Origin: Brevipalpus yothersi
Lineage: Eukaryota; Arthropoda; Arachnida; Trombidiformes; Tenuipalpidae
Assembly (NCBI GenBank): GCA_003956705.1
Contig: QZCP01000734.1
Location: forward strand, 39,613-103,612
Direction: 5' to 3'
Length of the DNA stretch: 64,000 bases
Position numbers and translations under genes: made by a program. This document shows positions 1-12,762 of the stretch, piece after piece; position 1 is the stretch's first letter, and every line of letters begins with the position of its first letter. Under the pieces are notes generated by a model that was given only the letters and a program-made list of their open reading frames with translations, did not search any database and had not been told where the DNA came from.

Positions 1-982
1 AAGAGAGAGAGAGAGAGAAGGTATCAGGAAAAACGAAGCAAGGTGAGATGAATTGTGACACAAGAAAGAGAAATGATGTGACAAAAAAGTTGTGTTTAGA
101 AGGGTAAGGAATACAGAAAAACAAAAAGGTATACTGTGAGAACTTAGAGAAAGGCAGATTCTTTTTGAAATTTTTTCTTCCAATAGAGCATTTACTTTGA
201 TAGTAAATTTTTGTTTCTTTTTCTCTCTCTCTTATATCAACTGAAGAGAGAGAGAGAGCTGCTGAAAATTATCATGACTGGCACTCGGGATTGAAGAGTG
301 TGTTTTGGCACACGCCTAAATGAAAGAGTCATCAGCATCTTAGAAAATTGCTTCCCTCGATACTTATCAGAACCATGGCCATCGACAAAGGAGAAAAAGA
401 GAGAGAAAAAGAAAAAGATGGCTGACAAGTGTGTAAGCTAATTTTGGGTAAGCAATGATTTGGTGCTCATAAATTTTGCAAATAATTAATGGCTTTTTAA
501 GTGAATTATGACATCGGTGATACCTTACCAAGTGAGCTGTTGAGAGTTACAGTTATACTGGCACCGAGATGATATGAGAAGCCATGTGAATGAGTATGTG
601 TGTAAGGAAAATATTTCACTTGATTCTTCACACACACAAACTCTTCTCTCTCTCTCTTTTTCTCTCTTTCTCTTTTTCTCTCTTTCTATTAGATTTTTCA
701 CTGATTCATCCAAGAATCACTGACTACGTGATTTGTGTGCCTAATGATATCTTCAATGATCTTCCTCATGCAAGTATTTCCTTTCGCCTACATGATATTC
801 AAAATAGCTTCAGAATTTAGTAAAAATTTCAGCAAGAAAGAGGTTTACAATTCTCAATTGTTTCAAGAGGAATAGAATTCAATTGATTGTAGCTTCGAGA
901 TATTCTAATCCATTCCATTTGATACCATAAGGCTAACCCTTTGAAAAAACTTCCAAAATAGCCAAAAATTCATGGCACTTAC

Positions 983-1162
983 CCTTGTAACCACCGCTTC
1001 TTTTGACTGGATCGGTAGGTATTGTTGAAACTCGACCATTCTTCAGATCATCTTCTTGTTGCCTTCGCCGAGCAACCTGCTTAGCCATCACTTTTTGTCT
1101 CTCTTCCGTGATCTGACAATCGGGACATCCGCAATCTTTGAATATACAAAATCTTTTGTGTC
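983..1162 (-). CDS. DM-domain transcription factor, exon completing the DM domain (gene partial at left edge)
   Basis: This 180-base exon encodes the second half of a DM (doublesex/mab-3) DNA-binding domain. Its start reads GHKRFCIFKDCGCPDC, followed by ITEERQKVMAKQVARRRQQ, the recognition-helix tail typical of the family. The 5' end follows a CAG acceptor and the 3' end is AAGG before GTAAGTG. It begins and ends in phase 1, which joins exactly to the exon at 20763-21972. DM proteins bind the DNA minor groove through an intertwined CCHC/HCCC zinc module and control sex-specific and neural differentiation. The zinc ligands H405, C409, C414, C416 and C419 (numbering from the proposed start) are all present. 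Coding sequence must continue to the left, because the reading frame is open at a good splice donor; no further exon was recognised in 1-982. I cannot tell from the domain whether this is dsx or another dmrt paralogue. Confidence 0.93.
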
Positions 1163-1604
1163 CTGAATCGGTATGATGATGCGAGAAAGAGGAAGAGGAG
1201 AAAAATTTTATGAGTTTAATGCAGAAAAAGAGCCAAATAATTCAATCATTTTGATCACTTCAGATGTGGAGAAGAAGAATACTCTCTCTCTGCTTAGCTT
1301 ATCTTGACCTCATAATGGATGAGAAAGGAGGAGAGATGCATCATTTACTTCACCATCAAGGAGCGAGAACTTGGAAATTGAGAATACAGTAAAAGCTGGT
1401 AGAGAAAGAGGAAGAATAGGAGCTCGAAGAATAACGGGAAAAATATCAGAAAATGGAAAGAATATGACCACAGATCAAGCTGAGAGTGTGGAGCGTGTGT
1501 GTGGGCCAGTATTCAATAGGAAAATAGTCATTAGGCATCTTCATCTTTTTCTCGCATCTTTAATCTACAGACCTACCATAGAGAGACAGAGGAATCACTG
1601 CCCA

Positions 1605-1607
<3 letters not shown>

Positions 1608-1640
<33 letters not shown>
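1608..1640. repeat. (GA)n microsatellite, 33 bases
   Basis: Uninterrupted GA dinucleotide run in the DM-gene intron, close to the DM-domain exon. Confidence 0.97.
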
Positions 1641-1643
<3 letters not shown>

Positions 1644-4600
1644 AAGAAAATTAAAGCGATTCCAATCGAAAAAAGTTATGAAATTTCAATCAGAGGCTGA
1701 TATTATTGTCAATTCAGTACACTAAATTCAAGCTTGTTTCATGAAACGTTTTCCCTCATTTTTTTACTGTTTATACTTTTCAAAGGAGAAAAAAATTTTT
1801 CACCAACAGTAACGATATTGAGGCATGAATTTCAATTGCTCATATGGCTGGTGTGTTTCCAGACTGTGTGAACACACACACATACACATATACATAAGTG
1901 ACAAGTACGGGGGAAGAAGCGAAGAGAAAATTTGCAATTCTCAAGACGATTATGTAAATATTGCTTAGAAGGATGATGCGATTTGAATGAGCGAGAATTG
2001 ATGAAAAAGAGGAAAAGTGAAAAAAAGAGCATTTGAGAGAAAAACGAGATGAAAAAATATGGCCCATAAAGCAGTAAGCTTGTTCTCGAACATGTCTTCA
2101 TCCTTTCATCCACTTTCTTGATGCCTTCCAAATCAGAACATCAATTCTTGTGCCCTTGTATTATTGCCCTCAGGCGATTGTCATCACTTGATAAAATTTT
2201 ATTACATCTTTAGTCATCATTTTTCCTCGCTCTCATCCGATTGAGTGAGTGGAATTTTTTCCCAGTCTATCATGTGACATCAAAATGTATCTTTTTTTTG
2301 CTTTCCTGTTATTCCTTGAACTTGATTCGCCTCATTTTCAAAGTCTTATGAATTGATTAGCTACAAGTAGATGATGTTGCTCAAGAGGAATTTTCATGTG
2401 TGAGAAAAAGAGAAAAAATCATTGATATCGGCAAATGAGTATATCAATCCAGAATATACTGATACCAGAAGTGGATAATGTTATTGTGGTTGTAGCTTCC
2501 ACTCTGCCACTTTGGGTACTTCAGAAGGAGAAATGGAAACATTCTCATCATGATTATCGAGGTTTTTTCTCTCTTACATGTGCCTCTTTTTGTGGTTGAC
2601 ATTAGTGGCTGTGATTAGAATCAAATTTGACTACAAGTGTGCAGGCAATGATATTGTATTGTTCTGACAATTCGTTTACATCAAGCCTAAATGAATACCG
2701 AGAGCAACATCATATCAAATCAGAGTATGCTTGAAACTTTGTGAATAAGTTCGCCCGATCAATTGAGTGTTTTCTACCTCCAAGTTTCGCCCACAGGAAA
2801 AAACATGAGATGAAACTAATTAAGTGATACCGTTTCAGCCATGTCCTAGCAATACAACTGGAAAGACTGATACCCATACTGCTCACACAACTCTTCTCGA
2901 AATCAATGTCTATCACGAATACAAAGTATACATATATCATGAAACATTGACAGATTTCATCGTATTTTTGGTTAAAAAATAAGTTCATTTACTCGTGAAT
3001 GTATCTCATTCATTTTCATTCTCTCTCTCCCTGTATGTCTACCTTCTCTATCATTCTCATTTACAAATACATGAACACACACATTCAACACACATATGCA
3101 AAACTCTCGATGCTCGAGCGAGCATGAAAAACCACATCGATTAGTGATGATAATAATCAAGTATACGAAACTTAATAGCTTTCACATGGTATGTGAATAT
3201 GTGTGCAAGTAGAGAGAATGGATGCTCAATTATTCCATCTTTTGAAACCACTTTCAGTCATACTACAACAGATTAATGAAGATGAAAAGCTTTCCTGTCA
3301 AATTTTCAAGGGGGCTTTGGTCACTTTGGTGATTTTTTCGCGATTTCTGGTGTGCATTCTCGATTATGATCAGAGTTTTCAATAGAAGCTCATAGTAATG
3401 TTCCATGAGATTCAGAAAGAGAGGCGGGTAGATCAAGTGTAATGTAATAATATTATTCGAATTGAATTACTTGAATCGATAGAAAACAAATCAGATCTCA
3501 TGAATATTGTGTAACAAAGATGGTGATTGTTTCAGAAAAGTTGCTGTCTGTAAGATTGAGGAAGTTAGAGGTTAAGAAAGAGAGGAAGAGAGAGAGAAAA
3601 AAATGGAATAAAATCTTATATTCTCTGAACTTTCCATGAGCTTACGTTTGTCATGCTAATGTTGTGAAGGTTAATCATTTCAGCATTGTTCAATTTCCAA
3701 GAAATAGGAAAAGCTTATTGCTTAATATCAGTCAGACGAGCAAGAGAATTTTAGAGCACACCAAGATTGAATATGTGCATTCTTTACTCAGACTCCAATA
3801 TTCTAGGCTCACATGGAATTCAAAGCAGCCTTTTGAATGTTCATACTTTGACCTTTAAACCCAACTAGATCAAAGAAGATAAGCAATTGATCTGACAATT
3901 GTTAAAATTATCAATCCAATTGATAAATCGATGCATACGAGATACAGTTTAGGGAGACAAGTTCAATGATAAAACATAAACTACTCTATAAATAGATACT
4001 TTTCTGATTGGAAGAATACAAATTTTTTCACCAAATAGTGACGATAAATCATTGCCCTCTTGAAAAGGAAAAGATTTTAGATTCTTTGTTGGAACAACTT
4101 TTATTACAGAACGGAACGAGATTACGGAACAACAGAAAATTTAAACAAAATCAAAGAATTGCTCTATTCTCAAACATTACAGTGACATTTATCAATAGAA
4201 CTCTATACATAATTCTATTTGGAATAATTTTTCCTATTCTCATTTGAGGTCTATCTTTGAGCATCTCAATAACTCCACAGGTTCTCATTCTGCTTCCTCT
4301 CAAAGTGAGATGAAATATTGAAGCTGGGCTCCTGCACCATGCATCCAAATTGATCACATGCTGGAACAATTCAATTGGATAGAGAAACAAGTGGAGCTAG
4401 AATGTGATGAATTGACACTAAAAATTATACAAGATAGCAATGGATGAGTTTCATTTTGCTACTTCTATTTTCACCACTTTGAATAGTGGAAAGAAAATGT
4501 CTCAATCTACCATCTCATATCCATTGGGATCAGTTGAGCATCCCTGGAGGGAGATTCTGTGGAAGTTTTTCCGAGATTAAAGAGGAAGAAAGAAAGTAAG

Positions 4601-5268
4601 ACAGAGAGAGAGAGAGAAAATCAGACGGATCAGACATCCGTAACTCATTTCCTCATCCTTAGATGAGAGTGAGAGGGAAGTAAATCTTATTCCTCTCTCT
4701 CTCTCTCTCTCTTCCTTGTTTCTTAGCTCGAGGATTACCAGTGAAGATTATTCAGCAAAGTTCCCACATGGGCCAAACGGCTGATCTCATAGAGATTATC
4801 GCTAATTCATCTCTTTTTTCTTCTCTCATTCAACCAGATTCACTTTACCAAAGCTTTTGCAGCCATCAGCTTTTGGGTGGCAGAGAGTATAAACACGTGA
4901 ACAAGCGGAAGATAATAATTTGGAGGTCAGTATAAAGGTGAGATAATGATCTTGAAGGTCAAGCTATGGTAAGTAAGGTCACCATTGTGATCATGTTGAG
5001 AGTAGAGAAAGAGATAGAGAAAGAGAGAGGTATTAAAAAGTACCAGTTATCATAAGTATTCTGAGTATCATGGTTTGAAAAAGATTGAAGAGATGATGAT
5101 CAAACGTGGGATTAACCTTTGCCCAAGCTGTATGTGTATTAATCTTGGATGCTGATAATTTTCCACATCATCTCAACCATCAACATCTTGCTGTGGCATT
5201 TGCATCTCGTTCATCTATCAAATGCATCATCATCATGTTGCTTTTATCTGAAAAGCTACATGCATATA

Positions 5269-5289
5269 ACACACACACACACACACACA
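5269..5289. repeat. (CA)n microsatellite
   Basis: Short uninterrupted CA run in the DM-gene intron. Confidence 0.9.
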
Positions 5290-5651
5290 TGCACATGGAA
5301 TGGAAGAGAAGCGAGAAAAAATGGAAGATGAAAGATTCTATTCACTTGAATCTTGATGCAAGATGTAGTAACAGACTTTACATAGTACAAGATGTATGTG
5401 TTTAGTATATTCAAAAAGAAATAGAATTTTTTGATCACACACAAGTGACCTAATATTTACTCTTGAGAGTTGTGTGAAATTATTTCTCATTTTTTTCGTT
5501 CCTGTATAATATGGAAAATGAAAAATTCTCATCTCTCTCTCTTAGTATTCTCACCTAACTTTGCTCAGAATATTCTTCATTTTATCAGTGGCAAGAATTC
5601 CTCATCATAGCTAGAACTTTCATGTGTTCTTTTTTCAATCACTTCTTGTGT

Positions 5652-5653
<2 letters not shown>

Positions 5654-5711
<58 letters not shown>
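5654..5711. repeat. (GA)n microsatellite, 58 bases
   Basis: Uninterrupted GA run in the DM-gene intron. A short CT run follows about 20 bases later (5726-5736), giving a partial inverted repeat. Confidence 0.97.
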
Positions 5712-5712
<1 letters not shown>

Positions 5713-6843
5713 CACAAGTTGAATCTCTCTCTCTCTTCCAATTTGCCAGTCAAAAGGCAAAGAAATAGACAAGCATCTTGGTGAGCTTGTGAACGAAATT
5801 ATAAAATTTTTGCCTATGGAAATAACTTTTTGCCTGGTATTTATAATCAAAATCATTGTTGGTAGTTGGTAGGGTTGGTGAAAGTAACGGTATGTATATA
5901 CTCGTTCAGTGACAAGCTGGAGAGCTGAGTTTCGTCAAGGAGAGTATGTATTCCTTTTTTCGGAAAATCTTATCTTATCTTGATATTTTAGAGAAAGAAT
6001 AGATGAGATTCTTTCTTTCTATTACTTCACTTTTCTTCGTAAAAAAAATTTTTTCTCATCTTTCCTCATCAAGAGAAAAAGTTGAAGAGAAGAGTGATGA
6101 TGAGAAAGTGATGCCAGGAAATTAAGCTGAAAACCGAGTGAAAAATACTGAATACTTCATGATCCAAGTATACATACTGAGATTTGAATCGATTCAAGTT
6201 CGAATATAGATGCTTTTTCGTTTTCACTCTTTCTAGTTACTAAATTGCTGTCGAAAATTCTTGACGCTTTCCCTTGAAAGCTACTCGAGAAGAGAAGAGA
6301 TAGAAAAAAAATCTATCCAATCATTGAATTCACAGTAAGCTATCATTTTTTCTCCACAATCTGGTTTTGAATGACAAATTCACTTCCACTTTATTGGCAA
6401 GTGAGCAAGATATATACACATACACAGAAGTATATCATCTTTCCTCCTCTATCATCCAGTCCCTCTCTCTCTCTCTCTTCCTCTCTCTTTGGATTTTCAT
6501 GAGAAAAAGAGAATATTTTCTTTTCTAAGCGAAAAAAGGAGAAAAATTCTCTCTCTCTATCTTCACTATTCCCTCTGTATTCCTCATGGAGAATAATTCA
6601 CTCCCAAAGATTTCAGCTTAACGAAACAAAAAAAAATCAGATACCATAGAACAGTGGAATAGAATATCGGAATTGGAGATGTAGAATAGATGTTTCTCGG
6701 GTAAAGATTGAGCAAGACGGAAGAGAGAGAAAGAAAGAAAGAAAGAAAGAGAGGGAGAGAGAGAGAAATGAAGAATTGAAGCTAACAAGTTGTAAGAAAC
6801 CAAAAAGTTACCGAAAGACTATCGTTTCCCCTGTATTATTACT

Positions 6844-6846
<3 letters not shown>

Positions 6847-6909
<63 letters not shown>
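6847..6909. repeat. (CT)n microsatellite, 63 bases
   Basis: Uninterrupted CT run. A mixed GAAA/GA purine tract sits about 110 bases upstream (6722-6768). Confidence 0.97.
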
Positions 6910-6912
<3 letters not shown>

Positions 6913-7803
6913 CTACTCGCATGTCTATTGTCAGTCAAGATACAGAAAAAAGAATTTCGCTTAATACCTTGTTCTTTAAGTACTTCCTAGAATTTATTCG
7001 TGAATAGAAAGTGAATCGAGACAAAGTAGTGAGAAGAGAATACATCAAGTGGAAATGCTCAGAAGAAGAGAAGACAGTGAGGAGAGAGAGAGACACCAGA
7101 CAGAATATAAAACTTCCGTAAAATAAACTAACAAAACAATCACCAATGATTCACATCGTTAGCTTAACATCCTGATCACTGATCCTTTCCCAATATAATC
7201 GATCCCATACACAATCGATACATCGAGAACCTGATTGGCAATTCAAGTATTTATCGGTAAAACTTTTCTTTCTCTCTCTTTTGCTCAACCAAATACTATT
7301 TCTCTCATGTGAATTGATAGATAGAAGGAAAAAAATTGAAACTATCCAAAATCTTTCGACCATTTAACAAGTCTCTAACGCCAAACACACACACACACAC
7401 TTGATTGCTCCAAAAATTTCATGTCTCTGACTACTGTGTGTCCATGTGTGTATGTTGCTTGTGTGAACATTTTCTTCGCCAACTTGAAACAAGCTTAAAT
7501 CATAATCCAAAGTGGCACTAGTTGCTGGGAACATGGAAAAATGGCTAACTTGTGGGCTAAAATAAAACTGTGAAGAAAGAGAGAAAAAGAGGCTGGTGGA
7601 AGAGAGAAGCTGGAAAGAGTTTAAGAGAGAGAGAGAGAGAAAGAGAAAAGCAATCGATGGTAAATGGTAGCGTAAATGGAGACCATTTATTTAACAGCGT
7701 AACGGTACTAACGGTGAGTGATTAAGAAGATCCGCTTTACTCTTAGATATATATTTTGATCGTTTTTTTCTTATTTTCTATCTATTCTACAGATATATCT
7801 TTC

Positions 7804-7913
<110 letters not shown>

Positions 7914-8144
7914 CTATTTTTCTACCACATTTATCTACCTCTTTGCTTCCCAATTGCACTCTACAAATCGATCGATTGACAGAGGTGATCACATGAAAGA
8001 GAGATGGTCGTCAATTGAGTATATGTACACTTGTTAGATAAGTTGAAAAAGAAAGGTTGAGAGAGAGAAAGAGATAGGAAATTTTCCAGTAAAAAAGTTG
8101 ATTTATATCAGTACAGGTAAATATTTCAAATTGAGAGAAAGAGT

Positions 8145-8147
<3 letters not shown>

Positions 8148-8176
<29 letters not shown>
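8148..8176. repeat. (GA)n microsatellite
   Basis: GA run about 240 bases after the 100-base CT tract and complementary to it. Confidence 0.95.
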
Positions 8177-8182
<6 letters not shown>

Positions 8183-9434
8183 AATATGAATTCAGGAAGA
8201 GAATGATTTAAAAGCTATAGATTCAAAGTAAGATCATCAGATGATAAGACTATGTGTGCAAAAGTTTGTGCAAGAGAGAGAAATGGAAGTAGCAGTAATG
8301 GAGATGAGTTTTTTGAACAACTACATATCAAATGAGCTCTACAACCATTCTCATGATGTGAGATGTTTTAATTAAAGGTGAATCACTTGTGGCACATTAG
8401 TCTTGATAATGATGGCTGGTAAAGTCGATGGACTAATAAGAAGAGACTAAGTCTAGAAGAAAGAGAGAGAGAGAGAAAAAAAATCGAAACTTGTGTAAGA
8501 AAACTAAACAGAGAGAGACATGTTCAATTTAACCTCAAGTTACATAGGTGAGATGATTCACCTCAATCGTCTGGAGAGAGAGAGAGAGAGAGATAAGGTC
8601 AAAGTTCTTATGTGACCTATATATTGAGTAAGCAGGCAGTATGATGCAATAATCAAGGGCAGCATCAAGGACTTCCGGGATGAAGAGAGGATAGAGGAGG
8701 AGAGAGAGACAGAATATGTTAGCAAATATTAACAAAATGAACAGTATGAAAATTGGCTCAAGAAGCAAAATTTGATGCCTATTAGCAGAAGATCATGAAA
8801 AAAAGCAACACAATACCGAAAAATGATGGGAAATTATCCATAGATTAATTGATGATGACAATGAATTAGGGGTGATAAATATTCATGAACATTATGTACA
8901 ACAAATTTCCGGGAAAAAGTTGAAGTTGAAGATGGAAAGAGAGCAAAAAGTAGATCACAGATATATCTTTCTCTCTATCTTAGTCTCTCCTACTCTCGAA
9001 TAGAGGATATGAGGAAGGATGCTGAGGAAAATAGATCTTCATGAAGCGAAAAAGGATGAGTTAAAGTGAGAATGAAAATAAATTGTCTCATTTAGAATCG
9101 AATCAGTTCTACAAACATCCACACACACACACACCACAAAGCTGTTGAGTGATGAATTAATCATTGGATCTCACAGAGAGAAGAGAGGAGAGAAGAAAAA
9201 ACGATACATCTTCAACCTGTTGATGTGATGCTGGCTAGAAGATGCGGAAAACCGGATCAAGTGTGAGTTGTGTTGATCAGACTGATCTGTGTCTGCATTG
9301 GTGTGGTAATGTTCAGCTTGATGGCTTGCTCAAAGCAATAATGTTCAACGATTTATCCTTCTTTTTCTTCTTTTTCTTCTTACTTGTCCATACTTTTCTC
9401 ACTTTGCCGATGGCTGATTGGAACAAACACACAC

Positions 9435-9440
<6 letters not shown>

Positions 9441-9480
<40 letters not shown>
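9441..9480. repeat. (GA)n microsatellite, 40 bases
   Basis: Uninterrupted GA run in the DM-gene intron, preceded by a short CA run. Confidence 0.97.
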
Positions 9481-9482
<2 letters not shown>

Positions 9483-12262
9483 TGGCTAAAGTGTTAAAGT
9501 AAAGTGATGCGGTGATAATGGATGAAATGAATCGATCAGTAAATTTGAACGTGACCATATATCATTCGTGTGTATATGTGTGTAGGTGTATTGATGGGGA
9601 AAAAATTATTCCAAATGAACTTTACATGATTCTGAGATGAGGCCAAGAGAGTGCAAAATGAGCAAGATAGAATGGAGAGATGAAAAGCTGAGCGATCTGT
9701 TATTAGGATCCACATCAAATGACCAGACATCAATGAATATATATGTTTATATTTTTTTCGAGAGTGAATCAATCGAATAGATCATGAAAGCCCTGTCTGG
9801 AAGGCGTGATGATGCTGGAGAGATGCAAGTGTTGATGAGAAGAGGAGAGAGAAAGAGTCTTGTTTTGGGGAGTCTTTTTTATCAGATGAAAATCGAAAAG
9901 ATGTATGAAAAATGTGATGAATGGTTATCGAACAACTCGGGAATGAGTTCTGTTACAGATCAGTCAATGATGATGATGCCCTGGAATGAGGAGAGAGAGA
10001 AAGGGAGAACATCTCAAATATGCTCATCCATTTGATCATTTTTCATCCTCTCTCGGATAACTGATGACATAAATGAATTCTTTACATTCTTCACCATTTC
10101 ATGATGGAATTTCCAATGAAAATATTTTCACTTGTTCAAATGTTGGCAGCCATACAGTGCATACACACACACACATCGTGTGTGTGCAACATTTGAAACG
10201 AAGAAGTCAATCTAAATCACCTTGTGGGTGACAATTTTTCGACTCATTTTCGTACTTCTTTGAACAACTGTTGCTCTTTCGTTGAAAAAAAAAGAAGTGT
10301 TCCTACTAATGATAAAAAAGTAAGTGGTAGTAACTACAGAGGAATGGAATGCATCATCACCGCATAGCATCAAGTAGCATCAAATGAAGATGAGGCTGGG
10401 AAGAGAGGAAGAGAGAGAGGAGAAGATAAAAATGGCATCTTTTGCCAACCAAATGCAAAAGTGAGATGTAAATGTTCATTATTTTTGAGAATATACTTAT
10501 TTTTATTTGCATTTCCTATCTATTCAAATCACTTTTTGTTTGATACAATTTGTCAAATTAGCTGAAAATTTGAATGGCTTGGTATTTATCTCACTCAATC
10601 AGTCTCATGAATGGGTGATTATTTTCTTTCTCTCCCTGTTCATCACTTCCACTATTCTTATCAGGCTCATCCTTTTATTTTCATCCTCATCACACACCCT
10701 TCACAAATACACAAATAAGCTAGTCAAAATTTACGTCAAATAACTCTAATAAATTCTCATCCAAATTCTCTACCATCCTTCCAACACCCTATCGATACAT
10801 GATTTATGGAGAAAATATAATTCGAATTATAAGCTGCATCTTTCAAGTTGCTCGATAAGCAATACACCTTACATGTTCAACGAACTCATCAGCTCCAGCA
10901 TGCATAATGTTCATCCATTCCACATCTTTTTCGCTCTCTTTTCGAAAACCAACGCTCCATCAATAGCTATTCTTGTGTTCCCATCCATTCGGATGAGAGA
11001 GACAAGGAAGATGGATGTGCAAAAGCGTTGGGATGACTGAACTTAACCCTTTCGAAACTTCTTTCTCTCTCTCTCTTGCAAAACAATTATTCTCAATGCT
11101 TCATCACCAAGTAGTCAAGCCTATGCAATTGCATGAAAACAATTCTTTCTCTCTTTCTTTCTCTCTTCGCCAACTTTTATTGCATACTGTATGTTTACGC
11201 CTCCTCTCCATGGGCCTCTGTGTTCATTTTGTCAAAATTATCATCTCCATCATCATGCATCTGGTGAAAGTGAGACTAGTAACGAACGAGTTGAAACAAT
11301 AGATAAATTATTAGCCAGTATAGTACGGTATTGATATTCCTGCATGCTACTTGCTTAGCTGTAACTGGTGAAAGAGAAAACGGACATTAGCCTTAGCCGA
11401 TCCACAGTAGTGTCGATCTTTTTGTAACAATATGAATATCTTGTGCTTTCAAGACTGCATGCTTTGTTCATGATGAAGCCTCATTCATCCAGCATTATCA
11501 ATGCTCCTCTCTGAACCCTTTTCTATGTAATACAGATATGGAACTTTTGCTTGGAACAAGTGGAACAAAACACACAGTATGGACACAGCATATGGAGCGA
11601 GAGATAGAAAAAGAAGGAAGAAATAAAATCTTGTAACGTTAACTTTTCTATGGTCAAAAGTGAAACCTCCAAAATAATGGCTCTCTGACCGTTCGCTTTT
11701 GTGTGTAACTTATGGGCAAACTTTGGACAAAGAGAGAGAGAGAGAGAAAACCTTGGGAAAAGATACGAGGGAGAGAGAGAGAGAGAGAGGGGGGGGGGGT
11801 AGATTCCAATTCTTTACAAAATTTCGAAAACAGCTTCGTAGCTGACCAAATATATGTACATACACATAGACAATAATCACACAACACATACAATTTCAAT
11901 TTGAACATTCTGCATTATCCACTAGTTGTTCTGCAGGCTAGGAGTAATATTTTGTCATGATTATTTTGCTTTGAGTAAGATTATATCAGCCTCCAGGGAA
12001 ATTTTCGATCATATCATGGTGTAGAAAAGGAAAAGAGAATATGAAAGAAAGCAAGAGAGAGACAAATGTTTCTAATTAGGTGTGATAAAACTTTTCACAC
12101 ACAAACAGTTTTGTAGTGTACAGGGTACAATTTTTCATCATCACTCTGGAGCATTCAAATCTAGGCCCAAAAGATTATGGAATCAAGATGTTCATCAGAT
12201 TATAAATGAAAAAGATTTAGAAAAAAAGATGAGCGATTGGAGCCAGTATTCACATCTTTCTG

Positions 12263-12265
<3 letters not shown>

Positions 12266-12295
<30 letters not shown>
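12266..12295. repeat. (CT)n microsatellite
   Basis: CT run in the DM-gene intron; a GA tract of 47 bases follows about 420 bases downstream. Confidence 0.95.
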
Positions 12296-12296
<1 letters not shown>

Positions 12297-12708
12297 GATT
12301 TCGTGAATGGATAAGGAATATTCTATCTGTTTGTGGATGGATGGATGAGAGAGTGGAATAAAAGTAGAGCAAGTAGTAGTGTGAAATTAGCTCACAAGAG
12401 AAAGGGAAAAAGTGAGATGCTCAATAGCATAGAACTTTGGTGAAACAGTTGTTCACAGTATATATATATTCCGTTAGGAAAGTGAAAATGCGGAAGCTGC
12501 ACCAGAGAAAGTGTGTAAAGCTTGCGAAACTCACACAACTTTTGGAGAAGACAATTTTTGTATCAACAGTTAGGAGAGTTTTTATTGAATTATGGTGTCT
12601 GTTTGGGTGTGTGAAAAACATTTCAAAAAGGTAAGAGAGAGAGATGAAAGTTTCCAAGATAAGTTGACAAAAATGGCGCTAAATTCAACAATTTTTGTCA
12701 GATAAATC

Positions 12709-12713
<5 letters not shown>

Positions 12714-12760
<47 letters not shown>
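12714..12760. repeat. (GA)n microsatellite, 47 bases
   Basis: Uninterrupted GA run in the DM-gene intron. Confidence 0.97.
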
Positions 12761-12762
<2 letters not shown>
